A stretch of DNA of 64,000 bases from Musa acuminata AAA Group (Eukaryota; Streptophyta; Magnoliopsida; Zingiberales; Musaceae), in the NCBI RefSeq assembly GCF_036884655.1, contig NC_088342.1, positions 12,072,501 through 12,136,500 of the forward strand, given 5' to 3'. Under the pieces are notes generated by a model. It was not told the origin of the DNA and did not search any database. It saw nothing but the letters and a program-made list of their open reading frames with translations. The translations under genes and the position numbers were made by a program. Positions 11,029 through 23,012 of the stretch are shown piece by piece. Numbering within the stretch: the stretch's first letter is position 1; each line of letters starts with the position of its first letter.

Positions 11029-12823
11029 CTAACTTGGTTTCTCTCTCATGTCTCCGTAAAGGGATCACATCCCACTCAAAATTGCCCAAATCTAAAATTT
11101 GTTCCCTTAATTATGCACTTCTATTGTTTCGATAAAATTAACCGATGAACCAGATGTCATATCCAAGTTTTCAGGAACCAGAACATTGCCGTATGAGAGA
11201 GAGAGAGAGAGAGAGCAGTATAGTTTTACCTTCATCCACCCACTCTTGGGTCACACCTAGATGAAGCACCGCTCTAGGACAATCTATCGCCTAATAGCTC
11301 CAAAGTCCACCGACTTCACTGAAAATGGTGCACCATTGTCTGGGTCCTGGGCCTTTGCCCCTACTAGCATAATCTCCGCTGCGCACCGCTTCCTGCCTAG
11401 CAACTTGACTGGCATCACTATGATATATTCTTCAAGAGTACCTGCCTCCGCATCCTCTTGCCCCGTGCCAAGGCCTTCTGAACCCAACTTCGTCTTCGTA
11501 AGTTGAGTCGCCTTAGTTCCTCCATCAAATGCTTCTCTGAGATAAGGTGCATGTGGCTAGAAGCTTCTTTCATCTTTGGCACAATGCAAGATGAGTCCAC
11601 TCCATCAGAATGAAGGACCCATAGGACAACATGATCCTGCTCTTGCCTCTCCAAGAGTTCATGTCCTTGACCTCTGTCCAAGGAAATCACTATGCTTACG
11701 CTCAATGTTCCATCTTCTATGCTGGCTCCCTTCAAGCTGCTTGGGTACTTCGCTAAGTTACACTCAAGTTGCTTCGCTCCTCGTTTTGCATTGAGTTGAT
11801 GGTGGCCCTCGCGCCCACCATTCCATGGGTCAGCGCTCCCATTGAGTCTGATCTCCATATTGACTCCAAGTGTGTCTTCATTTGTGTTGCCTTAAGTCGC
11901 TCCCCCATTTGATCTCGCAATGTATCCACCAATGCATTCTCTCAAGTGAGATCATACGATGACTCCTCATCGCTTGCTCAGTCCATTGAGCTTCATGGAG
12001 TTGTTGTTTGTTGAGGTACTCCTCCTCAACATGTGTGGTCTGTTACACATGATTCTCCCTCTAGAGAACCGGGACTTATCCCTCCTAGATATCTATCCCG
12101 TTGGAGCAACATCTCTCTTCATTTCGGAGACCACCATCCCCTTCGGACTATTCCAATTTGCTGAACAAACTATACATTGTTCTGTCTCCTGTAAACGCAC
12201 TTGTTAGATTGCGACTACACGTCAATACAGCCCCCGCTACACTACTCAAGGCCTAGCAACATGCTGAACTCGCTGCACACTTCAGCCTCCTATGGACATA
12301 TCCTTCACATGCCAAAGATAAAGTTTGAATGCTCCATGGCACCGAGTTTCGATCGCCGTAGGATGGCCGCGAACATTCTATCGTCCGCATACAAGCCCAT
12401 GCATAAGTACCGAATTCTTTGAGTTAGCAATTCCCCTCACCTCTATGAGCTTTGCACAACTCTTTCGGTTGCTGAGCAACTCATTCCACCTTGTATGGTC
12501 TCATCCTTTACCAAGCACCTCGCTTGCCTTAAGCACCATCAAGTATAGTTGTCAACGTTGAGCCGTAGCTCAAACTCAGCCATCCCAACCTATGTGCGCT
12601 CTGCATTCTTCCAAGTTTGCCTGTTCTCGTGGTGCCTCTTGCGCGAAGGGTTGGCCATTCCTCTGAATGCCAATATCATATGCCCGCTCCTCCGAGCGAC
12701 TCCTTTTTCCTATATCTCCATGCCCGTTTTTCCACAAACGATCGCGCGTGTGCTAACTGCCCTCAACGCAGCCCCGCTAGGTCCCCACGTTTGCATGCTA
12801 AGTATTTCTATGAGTGCTTGTCC
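11029..12823. other. Unassigned sequence, probably internal part of the gypsy relic to its right
   Basis: No convincing protein is encoded. The longest frame (11418-11858, minus) has no recognisable motif. The stretch lies between the LTR of element A and a gypsy-like LTR whose primer site faces it, so most of it is probably decayed internal sequence of that gypsy element. A (GA)n microsatellite occupies 11196-11215. Confidence 0.4.
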
Positions 12824-13286
12824 TACTCTAATACCATATGTCATGGACTTAACTGGTTTTGCCTAAGTCATGCGGCACCCTTGCATGTCCATCCGCAAAG
12901 GTCAGCCTCCCCGAAGCCTCCCATAGTCCCTTAAGACCCACAAAAGAGAAAACGAGTTAGAGAAAACGTCTCACTCGGGATCTACAAGCAAACATTTCTG
13001 AAAACACTCCATAAACAATGCAAATTACAAACAAACTTTATAAGCTCTGAACAGTTGCACAACAAAGGATCAAAATGGTCCATTACAGACCGAAAATCTC
13101 TCACAAGTGTCCACATGACACAACCTTTATATACAAGCCTAAAGCGGTCACCAAACCCAACTAAAATTGGGACTATTAAGCATTTGGCCGTCCCTCTACA
13201 TGCTGTGCAAAGCATGAATATACCAAAAGACGCGGACATACATAAGCATTATGTCAAACATCCTATTTAGAAGTTTGTCTGTGACA
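12824..13286 (-). repeat. Gypsy-type LTR with adjacent decayed primer site
   Basis: The LTR spans about 12838-13286. On the minus strand it starts TGTCACAGAC and ends CCATGACA. Next to it at 12837-12824 the minus strand reads TATGGTATTAGAGT, a mutated TGGTATCAGAGC primer site. Its left end (TGTCATGGACTTAACTGG on plus, then GCGGCACCCTTGCATG) resembles the LTR end of the chromovirus at 42885 (TGTCACGGCCTTAG, GAGGCACCCTTGCAGC), so both belong to related gypsy families. Confidence 0.6.
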
Positions 13287-13408
13287 AACTGTTGCTGCCC
13301 TCTCTCGCCTTTTGTGTCAACGATTTTGACGTCAAAGGATTTTACTAAAATACAACACACATAGTTCAAAACCAATCTTTTGCATGAACAACCTGGCTCT
13401 GATACCAC
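13287..13408 (-). other. Short internal remnant of an LTR-B element with primer site
   Basis: The minus strand at 13407-13395 reads TGGTATCAGAGCC, directly beside the LTR that starts at 13409. It is an intact initiator-Met-tRNA site. Only about 120 bp of internal sequence remain before the gypsy LTR begins, so the body of this element has been lost or displaced. Confidence 0.7.
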
Positions 13409-15013
13409 TGTTGGGAAATCTAGGGGGCGACATCACATACGTAGCAGAAGAACATTAAAACAAAATCCCCAATTTTCCAAATATATATTTGTCATCATGT
13501 GAAGATTGATGCGCAAAAAACCTACAAAATTTAAAATTGCATATAAGATAGATTGTGTTACCTAGGGAGATCGTATATCCCTAAATCCCTACAGATCTTT
13601 AGGAGAGGGTGAAGGAGGTGAAGCGCCTTCCTCTCTAGCAGTGATCCACACAATAGGGCTACAATGATGCTCCTTAAAACTTCAGGCCTGCTTTGAGGAA
13701 AAGGGGAGGAGAATAGAAGAGACTACCAAAAAGCTCTAGCCTATGAACCATTGGTTCCCTCCTATTTATAGAGGTCCCTTGTCAACATAACTATAATGGA
13801 TCCAGCCTTATTGGGTATTGGATCTCCATTCAACTACCCAAGCCTCTTAGGTTAGTTGATCTTTATCTAATAATCACTCATTGACTCTTATTGGATCTTA
13901 TCCGTAGGATCCAATAATTCAAGGGCTTATTGGATATCCAATAAGATAAGGGCTCCAACAGATATCTCATATCTGAATCTCTACTTACGCAACGCCTACC
14001 ATATGTGTGTGACCCTCTAGGCCCAATATTGAGCTAGCCGTGAGTTATACCTATTAGAACTTTTTCTGACTCAGTGAATTATTATCTCTGTAATAATTCA
14101 CTCGACTCATCGACCATGAATGTACTAGGCCTCTATGCCACAGTCCCCAAACGATACAGGGGAATCCAATCAATTGGACCTATCTGTCCTTAATTATCGT
14201 ATACCTATAGTCCCTCATCCATATAATATCCCAGAGACCATATACCAAGCATGGTACTATCATACCTATATGGTTTCTAATCGAGTCTTGCTCTAATCGG
14301 ATTCTCCCGGAGAACTCTTTCTCTCTCAATTCGAATGACCTTGACCATGGATTTGTTTGAGCAAGAACATATGGGATATTTCTCTCATAACACTGAGAGT
14401 GGATGATCCTCTATCGACACTCAATAGTCCTTATAAGGTTGGCTATCACTCCCAATGACCAACTGTGCTAGATCTGAAACCTCCAAACCTATAAGTCCAG
14501 TATCAAAGAGTGGAGTACTCATATAGGACATCCTTAGTGTCTTAAGTCTAAGGACCAAATACATCACTGGGACTATGGAATCGCTGTCTGACAATAAAGC
14601 ATCATCAATCATCTAGTATTCCATAAGCGGATCAATCAGTAAACTCATTCTCTAATGAGCACGTGCATTGTATCCCTAGTGTCTCCACACGAGTAGTTAT
14701 GAGACCAGTTGCATCCATCATATAGATAGATATATAGTATACCAGTCTATCCGGTTATCTCGATGTCCCTCTCGAGTAACTTATGACCGAGATTATTTAG
14801 GGTCTATGTTTAAAGGTAAATCGGTCTCATTATCGTGATTTCATCACGATCCAATTCTCATTGTATAGATGCATGGACATCACAATATATTCAAGCAATA
14901 AGCAATATAAAATAATAAAATTCTAAATAATAATAATAAGTAAAAAAGATTGTGTATCAAGTTACACGTGTCATCACTTACGTGATTGACTTGTAAGGCA
15001 CCTGTGGCTAGCA
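13409..15013 (-). repeat. LTR of family B (about 1.6 kb)
   Basis: The plus strand starts TGTTGGGAAATC at 13409 and ends near GGCTAGCA at 15013. Related copies lie at 29988-31641 (opposite orientation), 62299-63513 and 63514-63999. The primer site at its left shows it is the 5' LTR of a minus-oriented element. Its right end abuts a gag fragment of relic C, so it was inserted into C. The 63-codon frame at 14421-14612 recurs in the other copies but looks like chance LTR sequence. Confidence 0.75.
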
Positions 15014-15650
15014 CTAAGTGTCATGTCCTTTCTATTTTTTAGAAGGTTGTTCTCAAGTTCATCATATGCTATATATATCATTTTATAGGTCATCAAGGAC
15101 TCGATAAGTCTTTCAAGCGAAAATTTATTTAGATCCTTTACTTCTTGTATTGTCATTACTTTAGGATCTCAACTTTTTGAAACGGATCTTAATATCTTGT
15201 TAATAAGTTTAAAATTAGAAAAATATTTACTATGTGCTTTTAGACTATTAATGATATCTGTAAAATAGGTATACATATCTCCAATTGTCTTATTTGGTTT
15301 CATGTGAAACACCTCATAGCTATAAACTAAAAGATTAATTTTTGACTCTTTAACCCTACTTGTGCCTTCGTGTGTGACTTTGTGCCAAATATCGTGTGTA
15401 GTTTCACATATAGAAACCCGATTAAATTCGTCTTCTTTTCCAAATCATTTCATTAGTTCATTGGTTTGGAAGACTTCTTAAAACCACTTTTAACAATGTT
15501 CCATAACTCGAAATTTATAGAAAGCAAGTTCTAGTTTTCTAATACATGTAGTTTATCCTATTGAACATAGGAGGACGAGTGATAGAAAAACCCTCTTGAG
15601 TATCGATAAAAACTATTTCTCTTGGTTGTTAAACTAAATGAGAAAAACTT
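15014..15650 (-). pseudogene. Decayed gag fragment of Sirevirus-like relic C
   Basis: The minus strand keeps pieces such as TIQEVKDLNKFSLERLIESL, MTYKM and LLKNRKDMTL (14974-15156), which align with the gag of elements 1 and 2. Further upstream, degenerate versions of the gag start (ITRPPMFN) and ISSYGTLL occur with many stops. The fragment is cut at about 15014 by the LTR-B insertion, so the gag C-terminus and the rest of C are missing. Confidence 0.72.
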
Positions 15651-16174
15651 GACATTGATACCAATTGTTATGACCAAAATTGACACTAAGGAGGGGGGGG
15701 GGATGAATTAATGCTTACAATAAAAATTACGTTGATTCGAAAAACTTCAATGATTTGAAAAGCTTTATTTGATGAAATCCATATCAGAAATGATATCGAA
15801 AGTGCGCTTCAATTGAAGTAAATGTAATAAGCAATTAAAATAGAGAATAATAGTAATAAAGAGCAAAAAGAGAGTACACGCCAAATTTATAGTGGTTCAG
15901 TCATCGTGACCTGCATCGACTCTCGATTCCTAGGCCACTAACATCTATGGATCTTCCTTCAATAGGTGAATACTAACTATCTTTTTACAACTCTTTCTCA
16001 TTTTTACAAGTTTAGGAGACAACCTTTACAAACCTCAAACCCCTCTTAGAATGGTCACAAAGTTAAAGGAGGGGGAGAACACTTAGTACTTTTTCAAAAT
16101 TTTACAACTCAAAATCTCAATATTTTTGTTCACACTTTTAGTATCTTTCATACAAGAAAGAGTGCGGAATTTAT
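15651..16174 (-). repeat. Relic C LTR, 3'-side half, with primer site
   Basis: A mutated primer site (minus TTGGTATCAATGTC, 15664-15651) abuts an LTR end at 15666 (plus TGTTATGACC). The LTR matches elements 1 and 2 in outline: a GACACTAAGGAGGGGG run, a GTGGTTCAGTCATCGTGACC segment and the 'TTTACAAACCTCAAACCCC' part. It is interrupted after 16174 by element 2 and resumes at 24793. Confidence 0.78.
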
Positions 16175-17948
16175 TGTTAGGATCAAGAGCACTAAGGGGG
16201 GGGGGGGGGGGGGTGAATTAGTGCAGCGGAAAACCTTCTACGATTAAAATCGAAAACTACGTTTGTTCGATAGAAGTGATTTTGGTAAGAAAATCGATTC
16301 GTAAATCACTTCAACTTTTGACTATGAGAGATGCAGCAAGGATATGAACGCAGTTTGCAGTTATGATGGAAATCGGAACATAAGTGCAAACTGAAATATG
16401 ATGTTTGTACGATAAGAGCTATTTCGGTATAAAAGCTGATTCGTAAACCACTTTAACTTGAGATAAGGCAAGATGTAGTTAAAGCAAAGATATAAAGGCA
16501 ATTTGTAGTTATAATGGAAATCAGAATGTAAGCGCAAACTGAAATACGACGTTCGTACGATAAAACTGATTTGCGTCTTAAACCTCGATTCGGAAAGCAC
16601 TGAACTTTGAAACACGTTCGTAAAAACACAGAAGGCAGTAAGCTATTGAGGATGTTTACAGTAAAGATAAGATGCTCAAAGTAAATGCAAATTGAGATTT
16701 AGAGTGGTTCGGTCAATCTTGACCTACTCCACTTTTGGCTTCCTCCACCGACGAGATCACCGACGTCAACCAGAGGCCTTCCTTCAATAGGCGAAGGCCA
16801 ACCACCCTTTTACAATTTCACTCCTTTTGACGGGCTTAGGAGACAACCCTTACAGAATTTTCTCTCCTCTCTTTACAACTCAGAACTTGGAAGAAAAGAG
16901 GGAGAAGAACTTTTGGCCTTTACAACAATTTTGAGCTCTAAGAATCACATAAAAAGATCAAGATTTTGGTGTAAGTTCATGCCCTTTCAGTGCTGAATGG
17001 GTGGGGTATTTATAGGCCCCAACCCAGTTCAAATTTGGAGCTCAAAACTGTCAATTCCCGGAATTTCGAGATCAGGCGGTTGCACCTCCTGATTGGAGCG
17101 ATTGCACTGCCTGGCAGAGCTCGAAGACTGAGCCTCTGGGCGGTGCCACCTCCTGTCAGGGGCGGTTGCACCTCCTGCCAGAGCTCGAAGATCGAGCTCA
17201 GGCGGTTGCACCTCCTGACTGAGGCTGTTGCACCGCCTGGTAGAGCTCGAAGACCGAGCTCAAGCGGTGCCACCTCCTGTCAGGGGAGGTTGCACCGCCC
17301 AGTCTCGCTCGGAGACTGAGCCCAGGCAGTGCCACCGCCTGGCTGGAGCGGTTGCACCTCCCAGTCTCACTCGGAGACTGAGCTCAGGCGGTGCAACCTC
17401 CTGCCTTGGGCGGTTCAACCTCTTGGTAGAAATCAGGGTTCGAATGGGTTGATCCATTCGGCCCAATTTGGGTTTTTCAGGGGCCCAATTGCCCCAAGAT
17501 TAAGTTAATGGGATCACCTCCCATTTCCAACTTAATCATTGTGCTCACTACGATATTCCCTAAGACATTTACTGCAACTTGCTCCGGTGCGTTAATCGCT
17601 TCTTCCGGCGAGCTTCCGGCGAACTTCCGTCGATCATCCGATGAACCCTCGGTGATGCTCCTACGGATTTCCGACAAACTCCTGGACTTGTGACGATCCA
17701 CTTGGCGAGTTCCGACGAGCTTCTTTGGCAAGCTTATGGACTTCTCGGATCTGTTCCTGCAGAACCTCCGACGACTGTTCGAACTTCCGTCGAACTCTCG
17801 AACTCCCAACGTGATCATTGTCTTGACTCCGGCACAACTCCTGCTGCATGTCTTACTTTTATCGTAGTTAATCCTGCACACTTATCTCAACATATGGATT
17901 AGATAACAAATGACAATTGACTTCATCATTAAAATCTGAGATTCAATA
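16175..17948 (-). repeat. Element 2 3' LTR (1774 bp)
   Basis: On the minus strand it starts TATTGAATC (canonical TGTTGAATC mutated at the second base) and ends CCTAACA. A poly-G run (16196-16213) lies near the 3' end. The TATA-like minus block GGCCTATAAATACC is at about 17004-17019. From 17075 to 17420 about a dozen GCGGTTGCACC/GCGGTGCCACC units alternate with AGCTCGAAGACCGAGC-type spacers, giving a GC-rich, CpG-rich palindrome cluster. Confidence 0.92.
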
Positions 17949-17963
17949 ATCTCCCCCTTTTTG
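17949..17963 (-). other. Polypurine tract of element 2
   Basis: The minus strand reads AAAAAGGGGGAGAT immediately before the 3' LTR. Related tracts recur at about 18000 (AGGGGGAGTTA) and 18491 (GACAAAGGGGGAGA), as in element 1. Confidence 0.85.
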
Positions 17964-19445
17964 ATGATGACAATCAATTGATAATGGAGTTAACCTTAAC
18001 TCCCCCTATCTACATGCCATACTTGAGATAAGTCTTTCTTGAATTCAAAACCTTTGAATTCAAGAGACATATTGATAAGTTAAAATCATTTTAACTTATC
18101 AATACTCCCATCATGATTCCCATCATGATGTATCTCTCTGAAGATGATGTCAAGGCTTGACATTCATTTTCAAATTTTACATTTCAAGTTTGAATGATGG
18201 TAATAGTAGCAATTCATCATATTGTAAGATATCAACATGTAAAGCTGCGAAGTAAGATTTTGATATCATTACATGATGCACACATTTTAAATATTTTAGC
18301 AAGTATTGCATTTCATTACATGGTAAGATATCAACTCGTAGAATTACGATGCAAGTTTTTTGTTTGATATCTTGACACGATACAAACAAGGCATAATGCA
18401 AATTAATCATAGCATCTGTTCATATATCTCTTGGTGATGCAAGCATGACATAATCATAGCATCAGTGTTTATAGCATCAATTCATATATTTCTCCCCCTT
18501 TGTCATCAATAAAAAGCATGGTAGTTGTGATACCAGGAGAACAATATAAGCAAATTTTGAGTATAAGTGCGATAATTGTTCATGCCTTTACTGGGTTCAT
18601 GTTATTTTCCAATAGTAACTGATAAGAAATCAAGCATATAAAGGAAGGCATGATACGTAGATTGCTTTGAATACTTCTTCCTTTTTATTTGTTATAATCT
18701 TTTTGCATGAAGGAGGAAAGTCATTTGTGATACCAGCTATTTGTGAGTTTACTTTGAGTCAAGATATGTGTATGAAATAGCTTTTTGCAAGTAAAAATAC
18801 TATCCTTTATATTTCAAGATGGAATTCATAAGAAGGAACCATTTCATCAAATCATTTCAGAAAAATATTTTTGAGAAGATCCGATTTTTAGCATTCCAAT
18901 TGTTAAGCGAATCCAAAAATGAAATGAACACTTTCATGCATTCGGACAAGACTATGCTACAGATTTTCAAATACAATCATGAAGACAAAGCATTTTTGTA
19001 TTCAACACATAATTTACAACATGTTATTTAGGCATGTAATGGCAATCAAGTGATTTGATCATTCAATAAAGTCCGAAAAATAATTTTAACTAGTTTATGT
19101 ATTCGGACACATCAACATTCCCAATTCTCTTCTTATGAAATCAAATTGCTCTTCACTTAGAGGTTTTGCAAAAATATCAGCTAGTTGATGTTTAGTGTTA
19201 ATATCATGGCAATGTCATGACTTATCAACTGCATTGGTATATCATTTTCTTAAATTATATTTATCATGGAAATCAAGGTACAAGGTTTTCAAAACATTTA
19301 GTTTCAATGTAAAATTCGAGATAAACAATGAGAGATATGCTCAAAAAATATATCAGGTAACCATATCAAGGATCAAGGCAAAGCCCATCATGGTGAGTAA
19401 CATAAGGAGTTTACAATAACAAACGGTGATTGTGTTCATACAAGC
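17964..19445 (-). other. Element 2 non-coding internal region
   Basis: AT-rich, with no supported frame. It holds extra purine tracts near 18000 and 18491. It corresponds to the region between the last ORF and the 3' LTR. Confidence 0.6.
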
Positions 19446-20555
19446 TCATTCATGAGGTGAAAAATTAAAGTGCCTAAATAAAGAGTCAAATTGTCGATGA
19501 ATTTGCTGCAGCTCAGATAGGATTTGATCTTGTCGATGTTCAAGCCGTTCTTGTCTTTGTTCGAATCGGTCCATCCGAATCCCAATATCTTCGAAAGATG
19601 ATGTATGAGTTTGCTCAAATGGATGTGTTTCCTCAAAGGGACAGATCGGAGGAGATTGGGTACCCCTAAAGACTGGTGTTTTCGGTTCTGGTTCAGGTTG
19701 AGGGGGATCGGTTCTTCTAGGCATTCTAACCCAGTTACCGTTTCTATAAAAACATCTTAATCGGTGAAGTAGATTTTTATTTATTATGCTAAACATATCT
19801 ACTTTTATTACTTCTTCTTCCGGTGGTATTAGAATATCGTAGGCTTTCATTATTCTAGTGATTATACCACCATATGGGAGCATCATGTCTTTCTTAGATA
19901 GTTCTAACATGTTTTGTTGGATAAGATAACCAAGACAGATATCATGTCCTTTCATGATCAAATACATAGTTCCTAATTCTAATTGGCTTACTTCATCATG
20001 ATGGTATTGTTTAGGGAGAATGATGCTAGTTAGGATATGATGAAGTACCTTAGTGTTTAGAGGCAGTAGATGTTCACAACTTTTAGGAACAAATTCTAAG
20101 TTGGGATTGGCGAAAATTGTTCCTAAGGCTTCAACATATGTTGTTCCAACAGTTTCATCATCCTATGATCCTCTAAAGTAAAGTCCTCTACTTTTTATGG
20201 GAATGCCTATCATGTCGCAAATGAATTTATCTGTAATAGAGATGTGTTGTCCTAAAAGATAGGTAGACATTCTTTTTTCTTTATCTATTTGTATATTATT
20301 GTAAAACAATCTAACAAGTCTTGGATAGATGGGCTCATTAATTTACAAAATATGGAGTAGATCTAAGTTTGCAAACCATTGGATTGTCTCTAAGTCTCTT
20401 AGTTCATTTAAATCTACATGTTTTCCCTTATTGACACTCCTAAGTTCGAAAGAGGAAAACTTTTCAACATGGTATTTTGAATCGAAAAGGGTGAGATCAA
20501 AATCTTCCACTAATCTCCTCTTCCCTTTGTCCCTTGAGGATCTTCTAGATCCCAT
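19446..20555 (-). pseudogene. Second ORF of element 2: plant transposon-like ('transposase_32'-type) protein, two stops
   Basis: A frame of 370 codons runs from the ATG at 20555 to the stop at 19446, broken only by two in-frame stops (near 20342 and 20166) without frameshift. Landmarks: MGSRRSSRDKGKRRLVEDF at the start, ISITDKFICDMIGIP-like text, GTIFANPNLEFVPKSCEHLL, then SQLELGTMYLIMKGHD. Then come a Pro/Glu-rich linker and a Glu/Gln/Arg-rich heptad-like C-terminus (RMDRFEQRQERLEHRQDQ) likely to form a coiled coil. The core resembles the 'putative plant transposon protein' domain found in many plant repeats. That name is from memory and says nothing certain about function. It sits downstream of gag, where pol would be expected. 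Confidence 0.65.
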
Positions 20556-21374
20556 AACTACTGCTATTTAGAAGAATAATGATGAGCAAGAGTAAATGAA
20601 TCAAAAACAAAATTTAAGGGCTTCTTAGAGAATACCTTAGTGAGATCTTTAAGAGAGGGAAGGATTGTTGATGTTTTGCTCCGAAATGAGGAGTATTTGG
20701 GATGCTATGAGGGGAGAAATGGGGATGGAGGAGCTTTGGAAGAGTAAAGAGGGGAAGGGAGTGAGTTGGGGTCGGTTTCACTGTCGGCCCTAGCTTGGGT
20801 TAAAAAGGGCAGAGTTGCGGGCGGTTGCACCTCTGGCTGGGGCGGTGCAACCGCTTGCAACACGTGACAGCTGGAGGTGCTACCTCTAGCTGGGGCGGTT
20901 CAACCGCTGCAGGCAGTGAGCATACTCTTGAATGTTTTTGACTTTTTATTTGTGGAGCAATCAACTTCACTTACGTAATTACGTAAGAATAAGAATTTTT
21001 GCACGATCAAGATGCATACTCTCAATGTCGTACACATGTTTGTGATAGATTGTTCAAGTTGGTAAGCCTTACAAGTTCATGACAAACTTAGTCAGTTCAT
21101 GATATAGAATCGGATTCGAAAGTTGCGAACGGATGAAATTGATGGTTTTGAAAATCCAAAGGATATGTGAATCGGGAATCATGAGTTTCCAATTCTGAGA
21201 AATCAAATAGGATTGTATTTAAATCATATTTGTGATGTTAATTTTCTAATCCTCTTCTGTTATTTGGGGTAGAGAGCATCGCGAGTTCCATTTTGGACTT
21301 CGGGTCATGAATATCGAGAATCCAAGGAGCAGGATATTATTTCTTACTCCAGCTTATAATAATTTTTTATGTCC
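20556..21374 (-). other. Spacer between gag and ORF2 of element 2, with GC-rich palindromes
   Basis: No frame. A short GC-rich cluster at 20815-20910 repeats LTR-like motifs (GCGGTGCAACCGC, GCGGTTCAACCGC), just upstream of the ORF2 start on the minus strand. The rest is AT-rich. Confidence 0.6.
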
Positions 21375-22962
21375 TTACAAGAAAGGATGATTTTTAGGAA
21401 CCCATTTGCTTTTGGGTGCCTCAAAAATAGATCTATATTGTTTATCATGTTGCATAGAATTTGTCATGGTTCCTTTGGGAACCCAAATTAATTTATTCGG
21501 ACTAATTTTCTTGAATGGACAATAATATGTTTTGTGTCTAAGTTTGCAATAAAAGTTGCATTTGCTTTGGTGTCGAACATGTAAGATGGGGCCTTTCATG
21601 AAGGTGGTTGAATTTTAGTGAGGACTTCTCACAAATCCAATTCCACTTCTTTTGGGAACGTGACCCTTGTTTGCAAGGATCATGTTCAATGACTTGCTAC
21701 TAACCTCGAATTTCTTCAATGTGTCCTTAAGTAGCAAGTTTTCCTTTTGGAGAGTTTCTAAATCATGGCATTTTATGCATGAGCCTAAACTATCATGATA
21801 TTCAGCTTTTAACTTATCAAAATTACAAGCAAGACTGTCACGCTCCTTTTTTAGCAATTTATATTTTCTACTAATAATCTTATATTCATCAAATAAGTCA
21901 TGAAAGGCATTTAATAATTCATCAAATGATAAATCTGCATCTATTAAATTCGTTACCTCCTCTCCGATGGCCATTAAGGTGTAGTGAGCAACTTGCTCAG
22001 TTTTGGACTCCTCTTCTTCGGACGCGCTCGAGTCATCCCACGTTGCTTTGAGTGCCTTCTTCTTTGATGTTCTCTTTTTGGCTTGGGGACAATCACTCTT
22101 GTAGTGTCCCGGCTTTTTGCACTCATAGCAAATAACTTGGTCCTTCTTGGGTTCAAGTTTATTTTTTGCGTCATTCTTAAACTTGTTTCTTTTAATGAAT
22201 TTTTTAAATTTTCTTGTTAGAAGTGCCAAGTCACCGTCACAGTCCTCATCACTTGAGTTTTCTCTCAAGTGGTCTTCTAAAGTTCTAAGTGTCATATCCT
22301 TCCTGTTCTTTGGAAGGATATCTTCTTGCTCTTCATGAGCTTTGCAAGTCATCTCGTAGGTCATTAATGACCCGATTAGTTCTTCAAGAGGGAAGTTGCT
22401 TAGATCTTTCGCCTCTTGAATAGCAGTGACTTTAGGATCCCAACTCTTAGGAAGGGATCTTAGAATCTTATTTACGAGCTCAAAATCCGAAAAACTTTTT
22501 CCGAGTCCTTTTAGACCGTTGACAACATCCGTAAAACGGGTAAACATGTCGCCAATGGTTTCATTCGGTTTCATCCAAAAAAGTTCGAAAGAATGTAACA
22601 AAAGATTGATTTTTGACTCTTTCACTCTACTTGTGCCTTCGTGAGTCACTTCGAGTGTGTGCCAAATATCAAATGTGGTTTTACAAGTCGAGACACGGTT
22701 AAATTCGTTTTTATCAAGTGCACAAAATAAAGCATTCATAGCCTTTGCATTAAGAGCGAAAGCCTTCTTCTCCAATTCATTCCAATCGATCATTGGAAGA
22801 GAAGACTTCGAAAATCCATTTTCGACAAGATTCCAAAGTTTAAAATCCATAGAAATAAGAAAGATCCTCATTCAGGTCTTCCGATAGGTGTAGTCCGTCC
22901 GTCCCATTGAACATGGGTGGACGTGTAATAGAATGGCCCTCTTGGTTTTCGGCGTATGTCAT
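21375..22962 (-). pseudogene. Element 2 gag with CCHC knuckle, broken by one frameshift and two stops
   Basis: The ATG at 22962 begins MTYAENQEGHSITRPPMFNG. A 4-base duplication (GGACGGAC) then shifts the frame and a CGA-to-TGA type stop follows. From 22871 to 21615 the frame is open: UBN2-like block (FDIWHTLEVTHEGTSRVKES, PLEELIGSLMTYEM), acidic stretch, basic stretch, zinc knuckle CYECKKPGHYKSDC (near 22090-22135), then a Leu/Lys-rich helical segment. A TAA at 21615 separates a last piece (21599-21375) with a second, imperfect Cys/His cluster and WVPKGT motifs. Intact length would be near 530 residues. Gag forms the RNA-packaging particle. This one is most like Sirevirus gag. Confidence 0.87.
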
Positions 22963-22997
22963 CTCTCTTGAGTTTTAATCCGTTAGAGAGTTAACCC

Positions 22998-23011
22998 CAC
23001 TCTGATACCAA
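22998..23011 (-). other. Primer binding site of element 2
   Basis: The minus strand reads TTGGTATCAGAGTG, one base inside the LTR end at 23013. It is the initiator-Met-tRNA site with two differences from element 1 at the 3' side. Confidence 0.9.
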
Positions 23012-23012
23012 T

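Noticed and set aside
11418..11858. 146-codon open frame on the minus strand
   Set aside because: No domain or motif, lies between LTR relics, and competing frames of similar length exist on both strands. Treated as decayed element sequence.
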